From: Poriferisodalis sp965215815
GTDB taxonomy: Bacteria > Actinomycetota > Acidimicrobiia > Acidimicrobiales > Poriferisodalaceae
Length of the DNA stretch: 64,000 bases
NCBI RefSeq assembly: GCF_965215815.1
Contig: NZ_CBDCEO010000012.1
Location: forward strand, 620,001 to 684,000
Reading direction: 5' to 3'
Of this stretch, positions 52,211 to 63,804 are shown in pieces. The position numbers and the translations under genes were made by a program. The stretch's first letter is position 1. Each line of letters opens with the position of its first letter. The notes beneath the pieces were generated by a model, which saw nothing but the letters and a program-made list of their open reading frames with translations, ran no database searches and was not told the DNA's origin.

Positions 52211-55200
52211 GTGACCGCCTCCCGGCGTCGTGCGACGCTCCCGCTGCTGCTCGTTGGGCTGGGCGCCGTTGCAGCGCTGGCGAGCGTGTTGTTGTTGGCC
52301 GACGGCCGGAATCCCGCCCACGCCCAGACTCCGGTGAACCAGTCCGCCACCGGCGCGCCGGTGGTGCTGGCTTCCGCGGAGGGGGTGCCGGTCTTGTTTG
52401 CGGACACTTCTGGCATCGGGGACCCGAACGGGATCGCGTTTACCGGTATGGAGGAGGCTGTTGTCGAGTTCGTCTATTCCTATCAGTGGATCCGGGTCCA
52501 CGGCGCCACTGCGGCCCAGACCGTGGTGGGCTCCGATTCGCCCAGGTATGAGCTGGTCGATGCCGATGTCGGCAGCATCATCAAGGTGGAGGTGTCGTTC
52601 ATCGACGGTGACGGTTTCTCTGAGACGGTGACCAGCTTGCCGTTCGGCCCGGTCGTCGAGCCGGCCCCGTTGGCGTCGGCGTCGACGCTGGTCGCCAACA
52701 CCGCCCAGGCGCACTCGGCCACCGCGATGATCGACAAGCAGTACGCGATGGAGTTCACGTTGGGTCCTCACGGGCAGGGCTATGAGATCTCGGGCGTGTC
52801 GATCGAGCTGGCGGCGGCCCCGTCGGATCTGACGGTGTCGCTGTGGATCGGCAACCATTCTGGTCGCAGCTCGACGTCGCCGCGGGCCAGGCTGTTCGAC
52901 TTTGAGAACCCGTCCTCGCTTGTCGCCGGCACGAACAAGTTCACAGCTCCGGCGGGCGTGCTCGCGTACCCCGGTGTCCATTACTACATCGTGCTGACCG
53001 GTTTCGGCTCCTCGCTGTCGATCAAGGAGACCACGTCCGACGACGAGGACGAGGGCGCCGAGACCGGAGTCGAGCTCGGGGACTCAGCGTGTGAACGTGC
53101 ACTGGCCAAAACAGGACGCTGGACGGGTTCGTGCTCGCGCGCCAACGTGGTGCGCCTGGCCGTCGAGGGCTCGAGGCGCACCAGCGGCATCCTGATCTCG
53201 ACCTACGCCCAACCCGTCGCGAACGACCAGGAAGTCATCTCGATCGGCGACAGCTGCTGTTTCGAAATGGGTGTCGGAGACGCGGACCGGTACCTCATCC
53301 GCGGTTTTTCCTGGAACTCGGACGACACGACATCGAACACAGGCGGCATCACCAACCCGTGGGACCTGCGCGACGGCGCGACTGACTCGAGCGCCAAGCT
53401 GTTCAAGCTGATCAACACCCGTAACGCAGCAGGCATCACTGAATGGACGGCCCCCCAAGGCGCGACCGTGCCAGGAGGAACCGGCAAGACATACCTCTTC
53501 GACCAGGACTTCGTTTGGCCCAGCGGCCTCGATCCCGGCACGAGAACCGGCGCCGCCTTGACCCGCATCTTCGGCACCGAGGCCGGCAACACCGGCTCGG
53601 ACACCCCCACGACACCGGGCATCACCATCTCAGCCCATGGCGACAACGCAATCAACCAACCCATGGCAGCCGTTCTGGGCGTCCCGCTCTATGCCATGAC
53701 CCAGAACCTGGGCCGCACCGACAACGGCTACGTCTCGGTCGGCGACACCCACAAGGTGCTGTCGCAGGCCTTCACCACCGGCCCCGACCCCGACGGCTAC
53801 CAGTTGCAGGGCTTCGGAATCAACATCGAGGGCTCCGACAGCAAGTTCCCCGACAGCCAGGCATCAGTGTCCGCGGCCGTGCACGCCGACACCGACGGCA
53901 AGCCCGGCACCAAGCTGTTCGACCTCCTCAGCCCCACCGAATACGGAGCCGGCCACAGCTTCCTGGAGGCGCCGCCCAGAACAACACTGGACCCCAGCAC
54001 CCCCTACGTGCTGGTATGGACCCACAACAACGGCACCGCGCACCGGCTCGTCAAAACCGCCGCCGACAACGAGGACACCGGCGCCCGAACAGGCTTCGCC
54101 ATCGCGAACACGCTCTACCAGGGCGCCGACCCGGACAACATGGCCCAGGACCCAGCCCGCAACGCACTCCAAATCGCCGTCTACAGCAGACACCAAGCCA
54201 ACGCCACCGGCACGCCGGTGGTGCTGGCTTCCGCGGAGGACCCCGGCGTGTTGGCTGTGGACACTTCGGGCATCGGCGACCCCGACGGGATCCCCAATGT
54301 GGGCGACCAGAATACGACGGGCATCCTGCATAACTTCTCCTACCGGTGGATCCGGATCGACGGCGACACCGAGACCACGGTGGGCGCCGACTCGGCCGAC
54401 TACCGGCAGATCAACAAAGAACTGCACGATTCGGGCATACGCATCGAGTCGGGCCGCTACCGGCGTGTCGACGCTGATGTCGGCAAGCTGCTCAAGGTGG
54501 AGGTGTCGTTCACCGACAGCTTCGGGTTCGTCGAGTCTGTGACCAGCGGGCCGTTCGGCCCGGTTCCCAGGCCGGCGCGGTCGCCGTCGGCGTCGACGCT
54601 GGTCGCCAACACCGCCCAGGCGGACTCGGCCACGGCGACGATCTCCGGGCGGTACGACATGGGCTTCGAGCTGGGCAGTCACGGCCAGGGCTATGAGATC
54701 TCGGGCGTGTCGATCGAGCTGGCCGCGGTGCCGTCGAGCCTGACCGTGTCGCTGTGGATGGGCCTCGCTCCTGGGTCGGGCGACGCTGGTGCGCGCACCA
54801 AGCTGTTCGATTTTGAGAACCCGTCCTCGTTCGCCGTGGGCCTGAACGAGTTCACGGCCCCGACGGGCGCGTTCGCGTACCAGGGCGTCGATTACTTCGT
54901 CGTGCTGTCGGATTTCGGGTCGCCGCTGTCGATCAAAGTGACGACGTCCGACAATGAAGATACGGGCGGCGAGACGGGAGCGACGCTGGCGGACACCGCG
55001 GGCGGGGACACCAACGTGCTGCGCCTGGCCGTCAAGGGCTCGCAGCGCAACGGCGGCATCCTGGTCTCGACCTACGCGCAAGTCGCTGACATTCAGGAAA
55101 ACGTCTCGGTCGGCGACAATCTCGGTGTCGAGTTCACTGTCGGGGGAGCGGATCGCTACCTCATCCGCGGTGCGTCCTTCAGCGGGGACAACACCACCTC

Positions 55201-56785
55201 AAGGGCGGGGGTCTATACCGCCCCGTGGGATCTGCGCGACGGAACTGACGAGCTGTTCAGCATGGTCAGCACACGTCAGATAAGCGGCATCAATGAATGG
55301 ACGGCTCCCCAAGGCGCGACCGTGGCAGGAGGGTGCACCACCGACGCAATGACGATGATGGAGACCTGTGAGGAATACAACTTCTACCAGCAAGTCTCCC
55401 ACCCTGTGACGGGGCACCGGCGGGGAGGCGTCGTGCTGTCCCGCTATTTCGGCACCACGTCCACTGCGGAGGACTCGCCGAAGGCAACCGGGGTGAGCAT
55501 CGGCAACGCTACTGATGATTTTGCTCTCACCACACCGCTGATGGCCGTTTTCGGCGAGGCGCTCGACGCGATGGCGCAGAACCTGGGCCAGAGCGACAAC
55601 GGCTATGTCTCCCTCGGCGCCGCGAACGCTCGGGTGGCATCGCAGGGCTTCACGACCGGTTCGGACGAGTTCGGCTACCGGCTGCAGGGCATCGGGGTCA
55701 ACATCGAGGGCTCCGGCAGTCAGTTCCCTGACGGGCCGACGTCGGTGTCGGTGGCCGTGCACGCCGATTCGGGCGGCAAGCCCGGCGGCAAGCTGTTCGA
55801 CCTCGCCAGCCCCACCGAGTTCGCGGCGGGCCACAGCTTCTTCGAGGCACCGCCGGAAACGCAACTGAAGCCGGACACCGCATATGTGCTGGTGTGGAGC
55901 TACCGCGACGGCACCTGGCACCGCTTGCAGCGGACCTCGAACGATGGCGAGGATTCGGGCGCGCTCACGGGCTTCAGCATCGCAGACGCGTACTATCGCG
56001 GCGCCGGCCTGACCAGCCTGTCTAAGAACTCCGGCGGCAATTCGCTGGAGATCGCGGTGTACGGCGAGGCCAACACCGAGACCCCTCGCCCGCCCTTCGT
56101 GGAGGGCGGTCATCCGGTGACCACGAGCTGGCTGCACATCCCCGACGACGCCGATGTGGGTTACCAGTTCAGGCTGGTGTTCGTCACCCATCGCGCGACG
56201 CTGCCCGCGCCGGGGGACATCGAGGCCTACAACGCTTTCGTCCGGGAAGAGGCAGCGGGGACCCATGTCCGGGGTGAGCCTGTCGGGGATACAACAGCAG
56301 CCGAGCCGTACACCGATCCGGTCATCCGAACGGTCGCCGATCGGTTCGCAGCGGTTGTGTGCACCGCTTCGGTCGACGCGCGATCCAACACCGAGATGCC
56401 GATCATCGAGATCGGGGTGGCGATTCATTGGCTGGATGGCGGCTGGCAGGACCGCCCCACGCTGATCGCTGATTCCTACGACACGTTCTACGGCGGCGCT
56501 TGGGTAAACACCGATTACGGCGCGTATGTCACCGGGAACTCCGCCTACTTCCACGAGAACGCCATGGTGTGGACCGGATGCGACGCCTCGGGAGCCGCGG
56601 ACCCGCTGTACCCCATGGGTGCGGCCTCGCCCATGGGTTTGGTCGCCGTGGGCACGCCGAACGATCCCGCGGCCAACAACGCTCCCATCGGGGCGGTCGA
56701 TGCCAGTGTGGGGCGCGTCACCGCCAGCATCTATGGATACAGACCGCTGTACGCAATCTCGCCGATCTTCACGGTCGTCCCGTGA
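52211..56785 (+). CDS. Giant secreted modular repeat protein A
   Basis: 1524 residues, GTG start with GGAGGT upstream. Signal peptide MTASRRR...PAHAQ, cleaved near residue 39. Then two supermodules (residues about 47-665 and 666-1293). Each has an Ig-like segment (VDTSGIGDPDGI ... YRWIR ... VGKLLKVEVSFTD) and two stretches resembling choice-of-anchor R domains (GYEISGVSIELA ... FTAP; GFTTG ... GYxLxGFGxNIEG). The last 230 residues are a separate domain (WLHIPDDADVGYQFRLVFVTH, VCTASVDARSNTE, IHWLDGGW, AMVWTGCDASG, PLYAISPIFTVVP), which I recall only from other uncharacterised secreted proteins. No LPXTG or TM anchor is seen. Surface or matrix adhesin role is inferred. Confidence 0.85.
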   Translation: MTASRRRATLPLLLVGLGAVAALASVLLLADGRNPAHAQTPVNQSATGAPVVLASAEGVPVLFADTSGIGDPNGIAFTGMEEAVVEFVYSYQWIRVHGATAAQTVVGSDSPRYELVDADVGSIIKVEVSFIDGDGFSETVTSLPFGPVVEPAPLASASTLVANTAQAHSATAMIDKQYAMEFTLGPHGQGYEISGVSIELAAAPSDLTVSLWIGNHSGRSSTSPRARLFDFENPSSLVAGTNKFTAPAGVLAYPGVHYYIVLTGFGSSLSIKETTSDDEDEGAETGVELGDSACERALAKTGRWTGSCSRANVVRLAVEGSRRTSGILISTYAQPVANDQEVISIGDSCCFEMGVGDADRYLIRGFSWNSDDTTSNTGGITNPWDLRDGATDSSAKLFKLINTRNAAGITEWTAPQGATVPGGTGKTYLFDQDFVWPSGLDPGTRTGAALTRIFGTEAGNTGSDTPTTPGITISAHGDNAINQPMAAVLGVPLYAMTQNLGRTDNGYVSVGDTHKVLSQAFTTGPDPDGYQLQGFGINIEGSDSKFPDSQASVSAAVHADTDGKPGTKLFDLLSPTEYGAGHSFLEAPPRTTLDPSTPYVLVWTHNNGTAHRLVKTAADNEDTGARTGFAIANTLYQGADPDNMAQDPARNALQIAVYSRHQANATGTPVVLASAEDPGVLAVDTSGIGDPDGIPNVGDQNTTGILHNFSYRWIRIDGDTETTVGADSADYRQINKELHDSGIRIESGRYRRVDADVGKLLKVEVSFTDSFGFVESVTSGPFGPVPRPARSPSASTLVANTAQADSATATISGRYDMGFELGSHGQGYEISGVSIELAAVPSSLTVSLWMGLAPGSGDAGARTKLFDFENPSSFAVGLNEFTAPTGAFAYQGVDYFVVLSDFGSPLSIKVTTSDNEDTGGETGATLADTAGGDTNVLRLAVKGSQRNGGILVSTYAQVADIQENVSVGDNLGVEFTVGGADRYLIRGASFSGDNTTSRAGVYTAPWDLRDGTDELFSMVSTRQISGINEWTAPQGATVAGGCTTDAMTMMETCEEYNFYQQVSHPVTGHRRGGVVLSRYFGTTSTAEDSPKATGVSIGNATDDFALTTPLMAVFGEALDAMAQNLGQSDNGYVSLGAANARVASQGFTTGSDEFGYRLQGIGVNIEGSGSQFPDGPTSVSVAVHADSGGKPGGKLFDLASPTEFAAGHSFFEAPPETQLKPDTAYVLVWSYRDGTWHRLQRTSNDGEDSGALTGFSIADAYYRGAGLTSLSKNSGGNSLEIAVYGEANTETPRPPFVEGGHPVTTSWLHIPDDADVGYQFRLVFVTHRATLPAPGDIEAYNAFVREEAAGTHVRGEPVGDTTAAEPYTDPVIRTVADRFAAVVCTASVDARSNTEMPIIEIGVAIHWLDGGWQDRPTLIADSYDTFYGGAWVNTDYGAYVTGNSAYFHENAMVWTGCDASGAADPLYPMGAASPMGLVAVGTPNDPAANNAPIGAVDASVGRVTASIYGYRPLYAISPIFTVVP
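52349..56090 (+). repeat. Two ~1.86-kb supermodules in gene A
   Basis: Units begin at 52349 and 54206 at ACCGGC[GA]CGCCGGTGGTG. Module 1 is the most diverged of the five in the region (it lacks the PGVLAVDTS form); module 2 is close to those of gene B. Confidence 0.88.
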
Positions 56786-57068
56786 GCTGGGGTTGACGGG
56801 CCACGACAAGACAGCCAGCTTCACAACCCGCCGGGCTGCCCGTGGCCGGGTCGAGAGACGAATCCGCCAGGCGAGCACTCGATGAGCGACGCATATCGGA
56901 TCGAGCGGCGGTCGCCCCGGACTTCGCGCCCAGATTGCGCAGTGTGAGATAACGTCAGCACTGCATGCATACGGCTCATGTACCGTGGTCGCTTGGCCGT
57001 AATTGGTTGCGCGCCATGATCCCCCCCCCCCCCCCGGACCTTGGCGCTCGGCTAGCGGGAGGTAGGTC
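56786..57068 (+). other. Duplicated intergenic region with poly-C leader (copy 1)
   Basis: 283 bases, closely similar to 63520-63804. Begins right after the stop (shared GAGCTGGGGTTGACGGG), includes a conserved GCGCAGTGTGAGATAA segment, and ends with GTGGTCGCTTGGCCGTAAT, the C tract and the leader. No gene seen. The promoter must lie here; TTGGCC-N16-ATGATC just before the C tract is only a weak candidate. Confidence 0.75.
57020..57035 (+). repeat. Poly-C tract, 16 bases
   Basis: Sixteen C's, 33 bases before the GTG of giant gene B. A homopolymer this long is a hot spot for slipped-strand change in length. Confidence 0.9.
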
Positions 57069-60000
57069 GTGACCGCCTCCCGGCGTCGTGCGACGCTCTC
57101 GCTGCTGCTCGTTGGGCTGGGCGCCATTGCCGCGCTGGCGAGCGTCCTGTGGTTAGCCGGCGGCCGGCATCTCGCCCACGCTCAGGCTCTGACGAACCAG
57201 GACGCCACCGGCGCGCCGGTGGTGCTGGCTTCCGCGGAGGATCCCGGCGTGTTGGCTGTGGACACTTCGGGCATCGGCGACCCCGACGGGATCCCCAATG
57301 TGGGCCGCCAGCTTGCGACGGGCATCCTGCACGACTTCTCCTACCGGTGGATCCGGGTCGACGGCGACACCGAGATTGTGGTGGGCGCCGACTCGACCGA
57401 GTACCGGCAGGTCGCCGGCCAAATAGAACTTGTCGCCGGCGTAACGGCCACAGATGCGGAGCTGATGATCGAGTCGGGCCGCTACCGGCGTGTCGAGGCT
57501 GATATCGGCAAGCTGCTCAAGGTGGAGGTGTCGTTCACCGACAGCATGGGCAACTCAGAGACTGTCACCAGCCTGCCGTTCGGCCCGGTTCCCGCACCGG
57601 CGCCGCCGCTGCCCGCGTCGACGCTGGTCGCCAACACGGGCCAGCCGGAATCGGCCACGGCGATGATCACCGCGCAGTACGCCATGGGGTTCCAGTTGGG
57701 AGATCACGGCTTGGGCTACGAGATCTCGGGCGTGTCGATCGAACTGGCCGCGGTGCCGTCGTCGGGCCTGACCGTGTCGCTGTGGATGGGCCACGCTCCT
57801 GGGTCGGGCACCATAGGTGCGCGCACCAAGCTGTTCGACTTTGAGAACCCGTCCTCGTTCGCCGCCGGCCTGAACGAGTTCACGGCCCCGCCGGGCGCGT
57901 TCGCGTACCAAAACGTCGACTACTTCATCGTTCTGTCGGACTTCGGGACGTCGCTGTCGATCAAAGAGACCACAACCGACGACCAGGACGACGCCTTCGA
58001 GGGCGTATTTCGAGAGCCGGGAGCGACGCTGGCCAACAGCGCTGGCGGGGACACCAACGTGCTGCGCCTGGCCATCAAGGGCTCGAGGCGCAACAGCGGC
58101 ATCCTGGCCTCGAACTACGCGCAAGCCCAGGACCTCCAGGAAATCGTCTCGGTCGGCGACGAGGGCGGTATCGAGATCACTGTCGGGGCAGCGGACCGCT
58201 ACCTCATCCGCGGCATGACCTTGAGCGGGGACAACGGCGCAGACGGGGGGGGATATACCAACCCGTGGTACCTGCGCGACGGAACCACCAAGCTGTTCAG
58301 CCTGATCAACACTCGTCAAATCGACGGCATCATGGAATGGACGGCTCCCCAAGGCGCAACCGTGACAGGAAGCGACTCATACGAGTTCTACCTGGACCTC
58401 ATATCGGACGACCGAATGGGAGGCACCACCGTGAACCGCCTATTTGGCACTTCGTCCAATGAGGAGGACTCGCCGACGGCGACCGGCGTGACCATCGACG
58501 GCGTGAATACGAATTTGGACGTTATCTTCACCGCAGCACCGCTGATGGCCATCCTCGGCGACCCGCTTGATGCGATGGCCCAGAACCTGGGCCAAACCGA
58601 CAACGGCTACGTCTCGGTCGGCGGCGCCAACAAGGTGCTGTCGCAGGGCTTCACGACCGGTCCCGACCCGGACGGCTACCCGTTGACGGGCTTCGGTGTC
58701 AACATCGAGGGGTCCGACAGCAAGTTTCCCGACAGCCCGGTGTCGGTGTCGGCGGCTGTGCACGCCGACTCGGGCGGCAAGCCGGGCGCCAAGCTGTTCG
58801 ACCTCCTCAGCCCCCGCGAATACGCGGCCAGCCACAGTTTCTTCGAGGCGCCGCCGGGAACGACGCTGGAGGCGAGCACGTCCTATGTGCTGGTGTGGAC
58901 CCACAACAGCGGCACCGCGCACCGGTTGCAGAAGACCTCGAGCGGCAGCGAGGACACGGGCGCTCGAACAGGCTTCGCCATCGCGAACGCGTTCTATTCG
59001 GGCCCCGACCTCGACAACATGACGATGGACTCTGCCGGCGACGTGCTGGAGCTCGCGGTGTACAGCAGACACCGGCCCAATGCCACCGGCGCGCCGGGGG
59101 TGCTGGCTTCCGCGGAGGACCCCGGCGTGTTGGCGGTGGACACTTCGGGCATCGGCGACCCCGACGGGATCCCCAATGTCGGCACCCCAGGTTCGACGGG
59201 CATCCTTCACGACTTCTCCTACCGGTGGATCCGGGTCGACGGCGACACCGAGATCGTGGTGGGCGCCGACTCGACCGACTACCGGCAGGTCGCCGGCCAA
59301 ATAGAACTTGTCGCCGGCGTAGTGCCCTCAAATTCGGACCTCATGATCGAGTCGGGCCGCTACCGGCGTGTCGAGGCCGATATCGGCAAGCTGCTCAAGG
59401 TGCAGGTGTCGTTCACCGACAGCTTGGGCAACTCAGAGACGCTCACCAGCCTGCCGTTCGGCCCGGTTCCCGCACCGGCTCCGCCGCTGCCCGCGTCGAC
59501 ACTGGTCAAAAACACCGCCCAGTCGAACTCGGTCACGGCGACGATCACCGCGCAGTACGCCATGGGGTTCGAGTTGGGCGATCACGGCCAGGGCTACGAG
59601 ATCTCCAGCGTCTCGATCGAGTTGGCCGCGGCGCCGTCCAGTCTGAGCGTGTCGCTGTGGATGGACCACGCTCCTGGGCGGTCCGGCTCCGGAGGTGCGA
59701 CAACCAAGCTGTTCGACTTTGAGAACCCGCCCTCGTTCGCCGCCGGCCTGAACAAGTTCACGGCCCCGCCGGGCGCGTTCGCGTACCAAAACGTCGACTA
59801 CTTCATCGTTCTGTCGGATTTCGGGTCGTCGCTGTCGATCAAAGAGACGACTTCTGACAATGAGGATGATGGCAACGAGACGGGAGCGACGCTGAGCAAC
59901 AGCGCGGGCGGGGACACCAACGTGCTGCGCTTGGCCATCGAGGGCTCGAGGCGCAACAGCGGCATCCTGGCCTCGAACTACGCGCAAGTCTCGGACGAGC

Positions 60001-63000
60001 AGGAAATCGTCTCGGTCGGCAACAAGGTCGGTGTCGGGATCACTGTCGGATCAGCGGATCGCTACCTCATCCGCGGTGTGACTTTCAGCGGGGACAACAC
60101 AAAAGCAGGGGGGCTCTTTACCAACCCGTGGGACCTGCTCGACGGAACCACCGAGCTGTTCAGCATGACCAATACACGTCAGATAAACGGCATAAACGAA
60201 TGGACGGCTCCCCAAGGCGCAACCGTGGCAGGAAGCGACTCATACGAGATCAACCAGGACATCGCCTCAGTGGACCGCATGGGAGGCGGCACCGGGAGTC
60301 GCCACTTTGGCACCACATCCACCGCCGAGGACACGCCGACGGCGGCCAGCGTGACCCTCGACAGCGTTACTGAGGATTATGCAGGCACCGCACCGCTGAT
60401 GGCCGTTTTCGGCGAGCCGCTCGTCGCGATGGCGCAAAACCTGGGCCAGACCGACAACGGCTACCGTACGGTCGGCAGTGGAGCCGTCAAGGTGTTGTCG
60501 CAGGGCTTCACGACCGGCTCCGACCCGGACGGCTACCCGTTGATGGGCTTCGGTGTCAACATCGAGGGCTCCGACAGCAAGTTTCCCCACAGCCCGACGT
60601 CGGTGTCGGTGGCCGTGCACGCCGATTCGGGCGGCAAGCCGGGCGCGAAGCTGTTCGACCTCCTCAGCCCCGGCCTGTTCGGGGCGGGTCACAGCTTTTT
60701 CGAGGCGCCGGCGGGAACGACGCTGGACGCGAGCACCTCCTACGTGCTGGTGTGGCGTTACAACAGCGGCACCGTGCACCGGTTGCAGAAGACCGCGAGC
60801 AACAGCGAGGACACGGGCGCGTTCACCGGCTTCGCCATCGCGAACGCGTTCTATTTGGGTCTCGACCTGGGCAACATGGCCGTGGACTCTGCCGGCGATG
60901 TGCTGGAACTCGCGGTGTACAGCAGAAACATGCCGGCCACCGGCGCGCCGATCGTGCTGGCTTCCGCGGAGGATCCCGGCGTGTTGGCTGTGGACATTTC
61001 GGGCATCGGCGACCCCGACGGGATCCCCAATGTGGGCCGCCTGGGTGCGACGGGGACCCTGCGTGACTTCTCCTACCGGTGGATCCGGGTCGACGGCGAC
61101 ACCGAGACCGTGGTGGGCGCCGACTCGGCCGACTACCGGCAGATCGACCCTGAACTGCACGATTCGGGCATACGCATCGAGTCGGGCCGCTACCGGCGTG
61201 TCGAGGCTGATATCGGCAAGCTGCTCAAGGTGGAGGTGTCGTTCACCGACAACTTAGGCACCCTCGAGACTGTGACCAGCCTGCCGTTCGGCCCGGTTCC
61301 CAGGCCGGCGCGGTCGCCGTCGGCGTCGACGCTGGTGGCCAACACCGCCCAGACGCACTCGGCCACGGCAGATTTCAGCGGGCAGCGGTACGTCATGGGG
61401 TTCGAGCTGGGCAGTCACGGCCAGGGCTACGACATCTCGGACGTTTCGATCGAGTTGGCCGCGGTGCCGCCCAGCCTGACCGTGTCGCTGTGGATGGGCC
61501 GCGCTCCTGGGTCGGGCGCCGCAGGTGCGCAGACCAAGCTGTTCGATTTTGAGAACCCGTCCCCGTTAGAGGTCGGTTCGAACAGGTTCAGGGCCCTTCC
61601 GGGCGCGTTCGCGTACCAGGGCGTCGATTACTTCATCGTGCTGTCAGATTTCGGATCGTCGCTGACGATCAAGGAGACGACTTCTGACAACGAGGACACG
61701 GGTGGCGAGACGGGAGCGACGCTGGCCAACAGCGCGGGCGGGGACACCAACGTGCTGCGCCTGGCCATCAAGGGCTCGCAGCGCAACAGCGGCATCCTGG
61801 TCTCCACCTACGCGCAAGACGCGGACACGCAGGAAATCGTCTCGATCGGCGATAAAGGCGGTTGGGGGATCACTGTCGGGGCAGCGAATCGTTACCTCAT
61901 CCGCGGTGTGTCCTTCAGTGGGGACAACAACTCATTAGGGGGGCTGTTTACCGCCCCGTGGCATCTGCGCGACGGAACTGACGAGCTGTTCCGCATGGTC
62001 AGCACACGTCAGATAAGCGGCATCAACGAGTTCACCGCTCCCCAAGGCGCGACCGTGGCAGGAGGGTGCACCACCGACGCAATGACGATGATCGAGACCT
62101 GCGAGGAATACAACTTGTACATGCAAGCTACGGACCCGGTGACGGGGGAGCGGGCGGGAGGCGTCGTCGGGTCCCGCTTTTTTGGCACCACGTCCACTAC
62201 GGAGGACTCGCCGAAGGCGACCGGGGTGACCATCGGCAACGCTACTGATGATTTTGCTCTCACCACACCGCTGATAGCCATCTTCGGCGAGGCGCTCGAC
62301 GCGATGGTGCAGAACCTGGGCCAGACCGACCACGGCTACCGCACCGTCGGCAGCAACACTGTCAAGGCGTTGTCGCAGGGCTTCACCACCGGTTCCGACG
62401 AGTTCGGGTACCGGCTGCAGGGCATCGGGGTCAACATCGAAGGCTCCGACAGTCACTTTCCTGACGGTCCGTTGTCGGTGTCGGTGGCCGTGCACGCCGA
62501 TTCGGGCGGCAAGCCGGGCGCGAAGCTGTTCAACCTCGTCAGCCCCACCGGGTTCGCGGCCGGCCACAGCTTCTTCGAGGCGCCGCCGGGAACGCAACTG
62601 AGGCCGGACACTTCCTACGTGATGGTGTGGCGCCACCTCGGCGGCACGTGGCACAGGATGCGGAAGACCGCGAGCAACAGCGAGGACACTGGCGCGCTGA
62701 CGGGCTCTGCCATCGCGGACACGTTCTCTCAGGGTGTCGACCTTGACAACCTGTCCGCGGACCCAGACGGCAATTCGCTGGAAATCGCGGTGTACGGCGT
62801 GAAGAACGACGAGGAGCCCTTACCGCCCTTCGTGGAGGGCGGTCATCCGGTGACCACGAGCTGGCTGCACATCCCCGACGACGCCGAGGAGGGGTACCAG
62901 TTCAGGCTGGTGTTCGTCACCCATCGCGGAACGCTTCCCACCTCGGGCAACATCGTCGATTACAACGAATTCGTCCAGCAGGAGGCAGCGGGGACCCTTG

Positions 63001-63519
63001 TGCGGGGCAAACCTGTCCGGGATATACCAGCAGCCGAGCCCTACACCGATCCCGATCATTCGGAGGGTCGCCGAAGACTTCAAGGCGGTGGTGTGCACCG
63101 CTTCGCTCGACGCGCGATCCAACACCGAGATGCCGATCATCGAGATCGGGGTCCCGATTCATTGGCTGGACGGCGGCTGGCAGGACCGCCCCACACTGAT
63201 CGCTGATTCCTACGACAGGTTCTACAGCGGCGCGTGGGACAACACCGAATACGGCGCGTATGTCACCGGGAACTCCGCCTACTTCCACGAGAACGCCATG
63301 GTGTGGACCGGATGCGACGCCTCCGGGGCCGCGGATCCGCTGTTCCCGATGGGTGCGGCCTCGCCCATGGGTTTGGTCGCCGTGGGCACGCCGAACGATC
63401 CCGCGGCCAACAACGCTCCCATCGGGGCGGTCGATGTCGCTGTGGGGCGCGTCACCGCCAGCATCGATGGATACAGGCCGCTGTATGCGATCTCGCCGGT
63501 CTTCACGGTCGTCCCGTGA
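57069..63519 (+). CDS. Giant secreted modular repeat protein B (frameshifted)
   Basis: Would be 2149 residues if a one-base shift at about 63050 is corrected; as read, the first frame stops at 63206. GTG start, signal peptide nearly identical to protein A (MTASRRRATLSLLLVG...LAHAQ). Three supermodules start near residues 47, 673 and 1291, then the same ~230-residue C-terminal domain from about 1919. Compared with gene A, an extra C or G after the codons for EPYTDP moves the reading from this frame to the next (62998-63519 frame), where RVAEDFKAVVCTASLDARSN restores the match. It may be a true off-switch, a slippage site or a sequencing error. Same inferred surface role as A. Confidence 0.8.
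57207..62822 (+). repeat. Three ~1.86-kb supermodules in gene B
   Basis: Units begin at 57207, 59085 and 60939 (steps of 1878 and 1854) and the last ends near 62822. Long stretches are identical at DNA level between units and with gene A module 2. The third unit shares the short DSADYRQI insertion with gene A module 2, while units 1 and 2 share a longer VAGQIELVAGV insertion, which suggests shuffling. Confidence 0.88.
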
Positions 63520-63804
63520 GCTGGGGTTGACGGGCTGGGACGAGACAGCCAGCTTCACAATCCGCCGGGCTGCTCGTAGCCGGGTCGAGAGACGAATCCG
63601 CCAGGCGAGCACTCGATGAGCGACGCGTAGCGGATCGAGCGGCAGTCGCCCCGGACTTCGCGCCGAGTTTGCGCAGTGTGAGATAAGCTCAATGCTTCAT
63701 GCATATGACTCACGCACTGTGGTCGCTTGGCCGTAATGGGCTGCGCGCCATGACCCCCCCCCCCCCCCCCCCGACCTTGGCGCTCGGCTCGCGAGAGGTA
63801 GGTC
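63520..63804 (+). other. Duplicated intergenic region with poly-C leader (copy 2)
   Basis: 285 bases, closely similar to 56786-57068 from the stop codon to the next gene's start. Differences are mainly substitutions and the C-tract length. No gene seen. Confidence 0.75.
63754..63772 (+). repeat. Poly-C tract, 19 bases
   Basis: Nineteen C's, 32 bases before the GTG of the third family gene. Longest of the three tracts. Confidence 0.9.

Noticed and set aside
57020..57035. C tracts as pure assembly artefacts
   Set aside because: Three tracts occur at the same position relative to three starts within a conserved leader, so the tract is a real feature; only its exact length might be uncertain.
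52211..63519. Classifying the giant genes as transposon or phage tail genes
   Set aside because: They have secretory signal peptides and no transposase, integrase or structural phage genes nearby.
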